A stretch of 64,000 bases of DNA, taken from an uncultured Archangium sp. Lineage in GTDB: Bacteria > Myxococcota > Myxococcia > Myxococcales > Myxococcaceae. Numbering within the stretch: position 1 is the first letter of the stretch; each line of letters begins with the position of its first letter. Positions 41,172-48,800 of the stretch are shown here, in pieces. The DNA is taken from positions 1 through 64,000 of the forward strand of contig CAIVGN010000024.1 of assembly GCA_903905455.1 (NCBI GenBank). Direction: 5' to 3'. The translations under genes were made by a program, and so were the position numbers. Below the pieces are notes generated by a model. The model did not search any database. It had not been told where the DNA came from and saw only the letters and a list, made by a program, of their open reading frames with translations.

Positions 41172-41864
41172 ATGCTCACCGCCCGTCCCCACATCGAACC
41201 CCGCCGCGTGGCCTCCGCCGACTCGGTGGTGGTCAAGGAGCTGTACCTCTCGCTGCAGGGCGAGAGCTCGCACCAGGGGCTGCTGTGCGCCTTCGTGCGG
41301 CTGACCGGCTGCCACCTGCGCTGCTCGTACTGCGACTCGGAGTTCGCCTTCCGCGGGGGCACGCGCACCAAGAACGTCGACGTGCTGCGCGCGGTGCTGG
41401 AGATGAAGGCGCCGATGGTCGAGGTGACCGGGGGCGAGCCGCTGCTCCAGCCGGGGGTGTACCCGCTGATGGAGTCGATGCTCGACGCGGGGCTCACGGT
41501 GCTGCTCGAGACCAGCGGGGCCATCGACGTGCGCGAGGTGCCCGACGCGGTGCACGCCATCGTCGACATGAAGACGCCCTCGTCGGGCGAGTCGTCGCGC
41601 AACGACTTCAAGAACTTCGACTCCATGGACGCGCGCGACGAGCTCAAGTTCGTCATCGGCTCGCGCGAAGACTACGAGTGGAGCCGTGCGTTGATCGCCG
41701 ACCACGGCCTGGGCCGGCGGCCCTTCGGCCTGTTGTTCTCCACGGTGTTCAGCAAGCTGCAGCCGCAAGCGCTCGCGCAGTGGATCGTCGACGACCGGCT
41801 GCCGGTGCGCTTCCAGCTCCAGCAACACAAGTACGTGTGGGAACCCAACGCCCGCGGGGTGTGA
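41172..41864 (+). CDS. queE: 7-carboxy-7-deazaguanine synthase (QueE)
   Basis: A 230-residue radical SAM enzyme that converts 6-carboxy-tetrahydropterin to 7-carboxy-7-deazaguanine in queuosine/7-deazaguanine synthesis. Visible: ELYLSLQGESSHQGLLCAFV substrate region, the CX3CX2C cluster motif in TGCHLRCSYCDSEFAF, the SAM-binding VEVTGGEPLLQ, LETSGAIDV, and the C-terminal QLQQHKYVWEP. Length is typical. queC, queD and queF are not in the window, so the pathway is dispersed. The ATG at 41172 lies 47 bases from the toxin-antitoxin operator. Confidence 0.93.
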   Translation: MLTARPHIEPRRVASADSVVVKELYLSLQGESSHQGLLCAFVRLTGCHLRCSYCDSEFAFRGGTRTKNVDVLRAVLEMKAPMVEVTGGEPLLQPGVYPLMESMLDAGLTVLLETSGAIDVREVPDAVHAIVDMKTPSSGESSRNDFKNFDSMDARDELKFVIGSREDYEWSRALIADHGLGRRPFGLLFSTVFSKLQPQALAQWIVDDRLPVRFQLQQHKYVWEPNARGV

Positions 41865-41908
41865 CGCGGCGCGAGGAATAGCGGGCCGCGCCTCGGGTTT
41901 GCTGGGGC

Positions 41909-43039
41909 ATGACGAAGCCGCCCCGCGCCGTGCAGTTCGCCCTCGCCGAACGCCTCGCCCACCTCGACCGCGGCGCCTGGGACGGCTTGACCCGCGAGGC
42001 GGGCGTCTTCATGCAGCGCCCCTTCCTCACGGCCCTCGAGGCCGCGGCGCCCGAGAACGTCTCGCCCCGCTACGCGCTGATGTACCGCGGTGACGAGGCG
42101 ATCGCGGCGCTGCAGCTCCAGCTGGTGCGCGTCGAGGGGCGCTCGGCGCTGCCCACCACCGGCGTCGCGCAGCTGGTGAACGAGCGGGCGCTGGTGCTGG
42201 GGAACCTCGCGGCCTGGGGCGAGACGGGGCTGGTGGTGAAGCCCGGGGCCGACCGCGCGCTGGCGTGGCGCGAGGCGCTGCGCCTCATCGACCGGCTGCG
42301 CCGCTTCGAGAAGCCCGAAGGGGTGATCAACGTGTCCTTCGTGAAGGACGCGGCCTGCGAAGAGGACGAGGTCGCGTTGCGCCAGCAGGGCTACCAGCGC
42401 GCGCCCTCGGGCCCCGACATGCAGCTGGACCTCGACCCGGCCTGGGGCACCCTCGACGACTACCTCGGCAAGCTCGCCTCGAAGCGGCGCCGCGCGGTGA
42501 AGAAGACGCTCGAAGACCTCGACCTCGCCGGCTACCGGGTGCGGCGGCTCGACGCGCCCGAGCTGGAGCTCCACGTCGACCGCCTCGACGCGCTCTACGG
42601 GCAGGTGTGGGCCAACGCCGACGTGCGGCCGCTGCGCCTGTCGGGGCGCTTCTTCGTCGAGCTGCAGCGGCGCCTGGGCGACGACTGCGTGATCACCGGC
42701 CTCGAGCGCGACGGGCGCCTCGACGGCTTCGGGGTCTCGCTGCGCAGCGGGGGGCAGTGCGTGGGCTACTACCTCGGCTACGACAAGTCGGTGGCCGCGC
42801 CGCTGTACCTGCGGCTGCTGGTGTCGATCCTCGAGCAGGCCATCGCCTGGCGGTGCACGCGGGTCTCGATGGGGCGCACCGCGGAAGAGCCCAAGGCGCG
42901 GCTCGGCGCGGTGCCCGGGGCGTCGGCCTTGTGGGTGAAGCACCGCACGCCGCCGCTCAACTGGGCGGTGGGGGCCATCCTCGGCTCGCTCGAGATGCCC
43001 GGGGTCACGGCGCACCGGGTGTTCAGACAAGACGGCTGA
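41909..43039 (+). CDS. FemAB/GNAT-like acyltransferase
   Basis: A 376-residue protein with the two-lobed GNAT-like fold of the COG3146/FemAB-related group (Acetyltransf_6): VFMQRPFLTALEAAAPENVS, then MYRGDEAIAALQLQLV, SKRRRAVKKTLEDLDLAGYR and DGFGVSLRSGGQCVGYYLGY with the following Asp-Lys. Family members transfer acyl or aminoacyl groups to cell-wall or lipid amines; the actual substrate is unknown. It lies between queE and a hybrid kinase with short gaps of 30-44 bases, all plus strand. Confidence 0.75.
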   Translation: MTKPPRAVQFALAERLAHLDRGAWDGLTREAGVFMQRPFLTALEAAAPENVSPRYALMYRGDEAIAALQLQLVRVEGRSALPTTGVAQLVNERALVLGNLAAWGETGLVVKPGADRALAWREALRLIDRLRRFEKPEGVINVSFVKDAACEEDEVALRQQGYQRAPSGPDMQLDLDPAWGTLDDYLGKLASKRRRAVKKTLEDLDLAGYRVRRLDAPELELHVDRLDALYGQVWANADVRPLRLSGRFFVELQRRLGDDCVITGLERDGRLDGFGVSLRSGGQCVGYYLGYDKSVAAPLYLRLLVSILEQAIAWRCTRVSMGRTAEEPKARLGAVPGASALWVKHRTPPLNWAVGAILGSLEMPGVTAHRVFRQDG

Positions 43040-43069
43040 CGGCGTCGCGAGGCCGTATGCTGCCACTTC

Positions 43070-45172
43070 GTGAGTCCCCCAGCCACGGAGCCGGCGGTCC
43101 AGGAGGCGCAGCGCAGCATCCTCCGCGACGTGGTGCGCACGGCGCTGCCCACGGCGATGGGCATGGCGACGGTGACGCTGACCACGTCCATCGCCACGGG
43201 CATGTTCGAGGCGTTGTGGTCGCGCGGGGTGCCCAGCTTGGTGTTGCTGGGCTTCGCGGGGCTGGCGTGGGTCGACGCCCGGCGAGGGCGCTTCGAACGC
43301 GCGCTGGGGTTGATCATCTCGGGCGTGGCGGTGGTGGTGCTGATCGCCTTGACCTTCAACGGCGGGGTGCGCGCGCCGGCGGCGATGTTGTTGGCCTGGC
43401 TGGTGTCGTTGTGCGGTTGGATCTTCGGGCGGCGCGGGGCGAGCGTGATGCTGCTCATCTCCTTCACCCTCACCACGTTGGCCTTCCTGCTGGGGGTGAC
43501 GAAGGTATTGCCCGAGCCGCCCGCGCTGCCGCTGGTGGGGCAGTACGTGATGCTCCTGGTGCTCAGCGGGTTGATGTGGACCACCTCGGCCTCGCCGCCG
43601 GAGCGGTTGCGCGCGGCGTTGCTCGAGGCGACGGTGCGCGAGCGGGAGCTGAAGGCGGAGCAGGAGCGCCGGCTCCAGTTCCAGGCGGTCTACGAGCAGA
43701 CCTCGTACCTCGTGGCGTTGATCAGCCCCGAGGGCGTGCTGCAGAGCGCCAACCGCGCGGCGCTCGACTTCGTGGGCCTGGCGTCGGCCGAGCTCGTGGT
43801 GGGGCAGCGCTTTTCCCAGGCGCCGTGGTGGGGCGAGGCCAATCGCGCGCCGCTCGAGGAGCGCATCGCCCGGGTGCGCGAGGGCCAGGGGGTGCAGCGC
43901 TTCGACTCGACGCTCGTCGACGCGCAGGGGCGCACGCGCCACCTCGACGTCTCGCTCTCGCCGTTTCGCGACGCGGCGGGCGAGCTCAAGTCGCTCATCG
44001 CCGAGGGCCGGGACGTGACGGACGCGGTGCTCAGCCGCGAGCGCCTGCACACCACCCGGCGGCTCGAGCTGGTGGGGCAGCTGGCCGGCGGCGTGGCCCA
44101 CGACTTCAACAACGTGCTGATGGCGATCCTCTCGTCGGCGGAGCTGCTGCGCCTCGACCTGGGGAGCGCGGGGGTGCGCTCCGAGAACATCGACGACAGC
44201 CTGCGCACCATCGCCCAGTCGGGGCAGCGGGCGAGCGACCTCACGCGGCGGCTGTTGAGCTTCGGGCGGCGCAGCTCGGTCGAGAAGCGGGCGCTGTCGG
44301 TGCATGCGCTGCTCGAGGCGACGCGCAAGCTGTTGGAGCGCACGCTGCCGGCGAACGTGCACGTGAAGTGCGAGCTCCACGCGACGGCGGACCTCGTGGA
44401 GGGTGACCTCGCGTCGCTCGAGAGCGCGTTGATCAACCTGGCGTTGAACGCGCGCGACGCGATGCCCGGGGGCGGCACGCTGACCTTCAGCACGGGGCAG
44501 GCGACGCTCGACGCCGACGCGTGCCGGCGCAGCGGCTTCGACGTGCAGCCCGGCGCGTGGCTCAAGGTCTGGGTGCGCGACACGGGCACGGGCATCTCGC
44601 CAGAGCACGTGGCCCGCGTGTTCGAGCCGTTCTTCACCACCAAGCCCGAGGGCAAGGGCACGGGGCTGGGCCTGGCGTCGGTGTTCGGGGTGATGCGTGA
44701 GCACCAGGGCATGGTGCACCTCGAGTCGGAGCTCGGCCGGGGCACGACCTTCGAGCTCTCGTTGCCGCTCTCGAGCGGCGTGCCGGCGGCGGAGCTGAAG
44801 CCGGCGCTCGAGCGTGGGTTTCCCGGGGTGCGCGCGCTGGTGGTGGACGACGAGGTGGCCTTGCGCGCGACGCTCCCGCGGCTGTTGGGGCGAATGGGGA
44901 TCACCTGCACGGCGACGGGCAGCGCCGAGGAGGCGCTGCGGGGGTTCGACCCGGAGATGCAGTTGCTGGTGAGCGACATCGTGTTGCCGGGGCGGCGCGG
45001 CACGGAGCTGGCGGCGGAGTTGTTGGCGCTGCACCCGCGGCTCAAGGTGCTGTTGATCTCGGGCTTCCCGAAGGACAGCGAGGTGTCGGCGCTCCCGGCC
45101 GACCGGGTGCGCATGCTGGCCAAGCCATTCGGGATTGCTGAACTGCAGCGCGCGCTGGGCGAGTTGTTGTGA
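43070..45172 (+). CDS. Hybrid sensor histidine kinase (membrane - PAS - HK - receiver)
   Basis: A 700-residue protein with a GTG start. Six hydrophobic segments lie within residues 25-165, then a coiled linker and a PAS domain (FQAVYEQTSYLVALISPEGV, LQSANRAALDF). HisKA follows with the phospho-His344 in LAGGVAHDFNNVL, then GHKL ATPase motifs NLALNARDAMPGGG, VRDTGTGISPE and GKGTGLGLASVFG. The C-terminal receiver has VDDE near residue 590, the phospho-acceptor Asp636 in VSDIVLPGRRG, and LAKPF. It can self-phosphorylate its own receiver. No separate output regulator is adjacent. Confidence 0.93.
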   Translation: MSPPATEPAVQEAQRSILRDVVRTALPTAMGMATVTLTTSIATGMFEALWSRGVPSLVLLGFAGLAWVDARRGRFERALGLIISGVAVVVLIALTFNGGVRAPAAMLLAWLVSLCGWIFGRRGASVMLLISFTLTTLAFLLGVTKVLPEPPALPLVGQYVMLLVLSGLMWTTSASPPERLRAALLEATVRERELKAEQERRLQFQAVYEQTSYLVALISPEGVLQSANRAALDFVGLASAELVVGQRFSQAPWWGEANRAPLEERIARVREGQGVQRFDSTLVDAQGRTRHLDVSLSPFRDAAGELKSLIAEGRDVTDAVLSRERLHTTRRLELVGQLAGGVAHDFNNVLMAILSSAELLRLDLGSAGVRSENIDDSLRTIAQSGQRASDLTRRLLSFGRRSSVEKRALSVHALLEATRKLLERTLPANVHVKCELHATADLVEGDLASLESALINLALNARDAMPGGGTLTFSTGQATLDADACRRSGFDVQPGAWLKVWVRDTGTGISPEHVARVFEPFFTTKPEGKGTGLGLASVFGVMREHQGMVHLESELGRGTTFELSLPLSSGVPAAELKPALERGFPGVRALVVDDEVALRATLPRLLGRMGITCTATGSAEEALRGFDPEMQLLVSDIVLPGRRGTELAAELLALHPRLKVLLISGFPKDSEVSALPADRVRMLAKPFGIAELQRALGELL

Positions 45173-45195
45173 ACGGGTGGTGCAGGTCGCGGGGA

Positions 45196-45374
45196 GGCTT
45201 CGATGGGAGGGTTGCGTCTCCTGCGATCGGCACAGGTCGTCTCTTTGTTTGGGTGCCCGGGATCGCCCCTATCCCTTCCTTTCCCCCCGGGGAAAGGGGA
45301 GCGCCCATCTGCCGCGCGGGCTAGACGAGCGCACAGAAATTCGGGGCAAGGCCTCAATTTTCAGGAACGGTCGG
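45196..45374 (+). repeat. Left copy of a long intergenic inverted repeat
   Basis: It begins 24 bases after the hybrid kinase stop. The outer 135 bases closely match the reverse complement of 45603-45737, including GCGTCTCCTGCGATCGGCAC, GTCGTCTCTTTGTTTGGGTG, and an internal palindromic hairpin TTTCCCCCCGGGGAAA. The inner 45 bases match patchily. No coding signal is seen. Confidence 0.88.
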
Positions 45375-45560
45375 TGGGGTTGATCCACCGTCGGCCCTCG
45401 ACGGTTTTCGTGGACGGCGACGCGGGGCGCTGAGGCAGCAGCATCTTGCAGCTGCAGGTGCTGCCCTTCGGCAGCCACGACGGGAAGTCAGATGTTGCTG
45501 CCTGGGCGGTGGATCAGGCGCATTCCAAGACCATCGAGAAGAAGCGTCGGCGATCTGCGC

Positions 45561-45737
45561 TGCGGCCGGTCCTGCACATCGAGGCCACGCCCCGTCTCCC
45601 TCTGAATCCCGTCTGGCCCGCGCGGCGAGCGCTCCCCTTTCCCCGGGGGGAAAGGAAGGGATTGGGGCGAATCCCGGCACCCAAACAAAGAGACGACCTG
45701 TGCCGATCGCAGGAGACGCAAACCTCCCACCGAAGCC
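45561..45737 (-). repeat. Right copy of the long intergenic inverted repeat
   Basis: It is the inverted counterpart of 45196-45374. It ends 9 bases after the stop of the small minus-strand gene at 45746, so each copy begins immediately downstream of one of two convergent genes and in the same orientation relative to it. The centre between the copies (near 45466) holds a small stem-loop CTGCC-CTTC-GGCAG. Confidence 0.88.
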
Positions 45738-45745
45738 CGGACGCC

Positions 45746-45970
45746 TTACGACCCGCCCGCCCCGCCCGCCCCGACCCGCGCGACGAACACCTCGTACTCC
45801 AGCTCCACCCACGCATGCCGGCACCGCGCCGCGGCCCCGGTGCGCACCCGTCGCCACGGCCCCTTGCCCGCGATGCCCCCGCACAACGAGCCACAGCGCG
45901 GACACGAGAACGCACACCGCGCGATGGGCGGCAGCGCCCGGCCCCACGGAGGCAGGTCGATCCCCCGCAA
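45746..45970 (-). CDS. Small zinc-ribbon-like protein (tentative)
   Basis: A 74-residue frame with a TTG start. It has four Cys in a ribbon pattern (RCAFSCPRCGSLCGG) and a C-terminal part RHAWVELEYEVFVARVG that reads like a real strand. Third codon positions are strongly G/C from about the TTG onward. The frame stays open upstream to 46059 without ATG or GTG and with weaker codon bias. The Trp-rich upstream stretch (RRRGWLEWLRG) could be part of the protein if a rarer start is used. No family is recognised. It may be a gene remnant. Confidence 0.42.
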   Translation of the reverse strand: MRGIDLPPWGRALPPIARCAFSCPRCGSLCGGIAGKGPWRRVRTGAAARCRHAWVELEYEVFVARVGAGGAGGS

Positions 45971-46063
45971 CCACTCGAGCCAGCCCCTGCGCCTCCAACG
46001 AAAACGCGCGCGACCCGCCTCCAGGTCACGCGCGCCACGGTACTGCGAATGGTCAGGGCCTTC

Positions 46064-46621
46064 TCAGCGGCGCGCGCGGGCCGTGCGCGCCGAGGCCCGC
46101 GCCGGCGCGGTACGACGCGCGACGGTCGTCGCGGCCGGCTTGCGCGGAGCCGCCTTCGCCGCCGGCGCCGCCTTGGTCTGCTTCACCACCGGCTTGCTGG
46201 GCGTCGCCTCGGGCGCGAGCCGAACCACCGGCATCTGCGAGACCGACACGCGCTGCTTCATGCGCTCGGTGCGGGCGACCAGCTCCATCTTCACCTGGTT
46301 GAAGTACTCGCGACCGCCGGGCACCTCGGACGTGCCGTCCATCTCCGGCGCGGACTGCACCACGATGGGCCAGGCCGGGGTGCGCGTGTCGAGCTGCTTG
46401 AGCCGCTGGGTGAGCAACTGCCGGAAGACGGTGAGCACCTCCAGCTCCACGATCTTGCCCGGCGCGAGCAAGATGGCGGCGAACAACCCCGGCCGGCCCC
46501 CCTCGTCGAGGCCCTTCATGGTGAAGGCGTCCGCGATGGCGAAGCCGGGCACCAGCGAGCGCATCGTCAGCTCACGAGACAATTCCAGGAGTTTTCCGTC
46601 CAACCGGGTGTCGTCCAACAT
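46064..46621 (-). CDS. Unknown protein with histone-like basic tail
   Basis: A 185-residue protein. The first 125 residues are mixed and soluble (LAPGKIVELEVLTVFRQLLT, then PIVVQSAPEMDG). The last 55 residues are Ala/Lys/Arg/Pro-rich with many AAPRKPAA- and ARTARARR-type runs, like histone H1-like or other nucleic-acid-binding tails. I recognise no family for the head. It has a good upstream promoter candidate at 46673-46701. Confidence 0.65.
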   Translation of the reverse strand: MLDDTRLDGKLLELSRELTMRSLVPGFAIADAFTMKGLDEGGRPGLFAAILLAPGKIVELEVLTVFRQLLTQRLKQLDTRTPAWPIVVQSAPEMDGTSEVPGGREYFNQVKMELVARTERMKQRVSVSQMPVVRLAPEATPSKPVVKQTKAAPAAKAAPRKPAATTVARRTAPARASARTARARR

Positions 46622-46672
46622 AGGCGGGCTGTGTACATGATCTGCCCGCAGCGACGCACCGACGCCGTGTAA

Positions 46673-46701
46673 AATAATTCCAACCTACTGGAACAACTCA
46701 A
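46673..46701 (-). promoter_or_regulatory. Candidate promoter with spacer dyad
   Basis: On the minus strand, TTGAGT (46696-46701) and ATTATT (46673-46678) are 17 bases apart in an unusually AT-rich patch. Between them lies the dyad TTCCA-N6-TGGAA, a possible repressor site. It would drive the gene starting at 46621. Confidence 0.42.
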
Positions 46702-46720
46702 GAAATTTCGTCAGGTTTTC

Positions 46721-47593
46721 TCAGCGCCCGAGAGTGAGCTGTTCGAGCAAGGCGGCGCCTGCCTTGCCCAGGTTGCCGCGGGTCACCACCCGGGGCTCGA
46801 AGACATGCACCGCACCCTGGGCCAGTTGCAGGGGCCGCAGCTCCTTCTTCGCCAGCTCTTTTTCGATGAGCCACTCGGGCAGCCAGCCAAAGCCGATGCC
46901 CCCCAGGATGGCCGACTTCTTGGCGTGAAAATCAGACAGGTGCACCGTCGACTGGGTGTCGAGGTCGGCCGTGGCCAGCTGCAACCGCGGGTCGCTGCCG
47001 CGCACCGTGAGCAACACGTGCCGGGCCAATTCTTCGGGCGTGACCCGGCCCAGCTTCGCCAGCGGGTGCCGGTGGTGCGCCACCAGCCGCGCCTTCAACT
47101 TGGGCAACGCGCGAATGGTCAACGAGGGGCCCGGCTGCGGCGGCAACACCGTCACCATCACCTGGGCCTGCTCCGCCTCGAAGCGCGCGGCCACGCCGTC
47201 GAGCGAGTCCACCGAGAGCATCACCCGCGTCGGCGCCCCCTCGTCGCGCACCCGCCGCACCACCTCGAAGAACGGGGTCAACGGCACCACCGCGTCGAAG
47301 ACCACCCGCAGCACCGGCTCCCAGCCCGAGAGCAGCACCGCGCAGGTCGCCTCGAGCGAGCGCTCGGCCTCGAGCATCACCCGGCAGTGGCGCAGCACCG
47401 CGTCGCCGGCTGGCGTCAGCCGCGTGCGGTAGCCACTGCGGTCGAACAACGAGAGCCCCGTCTGCTGCTCCAGCTGCTTGAGCGCGTACATCACCGCCGG
47501 GTGCCCCTTGTGCAGCCGCTTCGCCGCCGCCTGCAGCGTGCCCTCGCGGGCGAAGGCGTCGAGCGTGCGGGCCTGGTCGAGGGTGACGTTCAT
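46721..47593 (-). CDS. LysR-family transcriptional regulator
   Basis: A 290-residue regulator. The N-terminal winged helix-turn-helix is MNVTLDQARTLDAFAREGTL-QAAAKRLHKGHPAVMYALKQ-LEQQTGLSLFDRSG. The C-terminal 200 residues are the LysR substrate-binding fold. The ATG at 47593 is favoured; another at 47605 adds four residues and overlaps the first palindrome. It is divergent from hmgA with several palindromes between them, so it probably controls tyrosine/homogentisate catabolism, with homogentisate or a related aromatic as effector (inference). Confidence 0.9.
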   Translation of the reverse strand: MNVTLDQARTLDAFAREGTLQAAAKRLHKGHPAVMYALKQLEQQTGLSLFDRSGYRTRLTPAGDAVLRHCRVMLEAERSLEATCAVLLSGWEPVLRVVFDAVVPLTPFFEVVRRVRDEGAPTRVMLSVDSLDGVAARFEAEQAQVMVTVLPPQPGPSLTIRALPKLKARLVAHHRHPLAKLGRVTPEELARHVLLTVRGSDPRLQLATADLDTQSTVHLSDFHAKKSAILGGIGFGWLPEWLIEKELAKKELRPLQLAQGAVHVFEPRVVTRGNLGKAGAALLEQLTLGR

Positions 47594-47604
47594 GGTGCGC
47601 TGCA

Positions 47605-47655
47605 TTGTCGAATTCTTCGACAAAGAAGCGCAACTCTTTGTCACTATCTCGAGAT
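47605..47655. promoter_or_regulatory. Cluster of three palindromes between the LysR gene and hmgA
   Basis: The dyads are TTGTCGAA-TTC-TTCGACAA (47605-47623, perfect), CAAAGA-N8-TCTTTG (47621-47640, perfect) and ATCTCGAGAT (47646-47655, perfect palindrome). They fill the space just upstream of the LysR start and 30-80 bases before hmgA, the expected position for LysR regulatory and activation sites. Confidence 0.72.
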
Positions 47656-47684
47656 CGACTGCACACCTTACGAACCCGGTCACC

Positions 47685-48800
47685 ATGGACATCCCCTGGA
47701 TCCGCGGTCGTGTCGCAGCGCAGGCCCACGTCGGTCTCCCCGAAGGAACGGTCGAAGAAGAGTACGCACGCAACGGCTTCTTCGGCCGCTACGCCCACCT
47801 CTACCGCCAGCACGCGCCGGTCGGCTGGAGCCGCATCGAAGGCCCGCTCAAGCCCCGCGCCTACGACCTGCGCAAGCTCGAGGGCGCCAGGGGTGACGAC
47901 TGGCTGGAAGCGCGCCACGGGGTGCTGGGCAACGCCGACGTGAAGCTCTCGCTGGCGACGCTCGCCACGCCGATGCCCTACCTGTTCCGCAACGCCGACG
48001 CCGACGAGCTGCTCTTCGTGCACGCCGGCGCGGGCCGCCTCGAGACCGACTTCGGGCCCCTGTCCTACGAGCCGGGTGACTACCTGCTGCTGCCCCGCGG
48101 CACCGCGTACCGCCTGGCGCCCACCAGCCCCTCGCGGCTGCTGGTCATCGAGGCCTACAGCGAGATCGAGTTCCCCGAGAAGGGCATGCTCGGCCAGCAC
48201 GCCCTGTTCGATCCCGCGGTGGTGCAGGTGCCCACGCCCGAGGGCTCGTCGCTCACCCCCAACGGCGCCGGCGAGTTCGAGCTGCGCATCGTGCAGCAGG
48301 GCGCGCTGACCCAGGTGTTCTACCCCTTCAACCCGCACGACGTGGTGGGCTGGAAGGGCACGCTCTCGGCGCTCAAGCTCAACGTGCGCGACATTCGCCC
48401 GGTGCTCAGCGACCGCTACCACCTGCCGCCGTCGGCCCACTCGACCTTCGTGATGAAGAACGCGGTGGTGTGCAGCTTCTTGCCCCGGCCGCTGGAGAAC
48501 GGGGACCCGGCCGCGCTGAAGGTGCCGTTCTACCACTCGAACATCGACTTCGACGAGGTGCTCTTCTACCACTCGGGCGAGTTCTTCAGCCGCGCCGGCA
48601 TCTCGCCCGGCATGCTGACCTTCCACCCCCAGGGCATCCACCACGGGCCGCAGGCCGCCGCCTTCGAGCGCAGCCGCGCCGCCACGCGCACCGAAGAGGT
48701 CGCGGTGATGTTCGACACCAAGAACCCGTTGCAGGTGCTCTCGCCCGTGACGAAGACCGAAGTCCCCGAGTACTGGAAGAGCTGGAAGGAATCGAAATGA
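47685..48800 (+). CDS. hmgA: Homogentisate 1,2-dioxygenase
   Basis: A 371-residue Fe(II) enzyme that opens homogentisate to maleylacetoacetate in tyrosine degradation. Landmarks: ARNGFFGRYAHLYRQHAPVG near the N-terminus, GPLSYEPGDYLLLPRGTAYR (cupin), FYHSNIDFDEVLFYHSGEFF, and FHPQGIHHGPQ with the iron-binding His residues. It is shorter than the eukaryotic and pseudomonad enzymes of about 430 residues but matches the shorter bacterial form. It overlaps hppD by four bases (ATGA), giving a two-gene operon. Confidence 0.93.
   Translation: MDIPWIRGRVAAQAHVGLPEGTVEEEYARNGFFGRYAHLYRQHAPVGWSRIEGPLKPRAYDLRKLEGARGDDWLEARHGVLGNADVKLSLATLATPMPYLFRNADADELLFVHAGAGRLETDFGPLSYEPGDYLLLPRGTAYRLAPTSPSRLLVIEAYSEIEFPEKGMLGQHALFDPAVVQVPTPEGSSLTPNGAGEFELRIVQQGALTQVFYPFNPHDVVGWKGTLSALKLNVRDIRPVLSDRYHLPPSAHSTFVMKNAVVCSFLPRPLENGDPAALKVPFYHSNIDFDEVLFYHSGEFFSRAGISPGMLTFHPQGIHHGPQAAAFERSRAATRTEEVAVMFDTKNPLQVLSPVTKTEVPEYWKSWKESK

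Noticed and set aside
45354-45998. Several overlapping frames across the inverted-repeat region
   Set aside because: They run through both repeat arms in conflicting frames with no domain or codon bias; only the short zinc-ribbon frame at 45746-45970 was kept, at low confidence.
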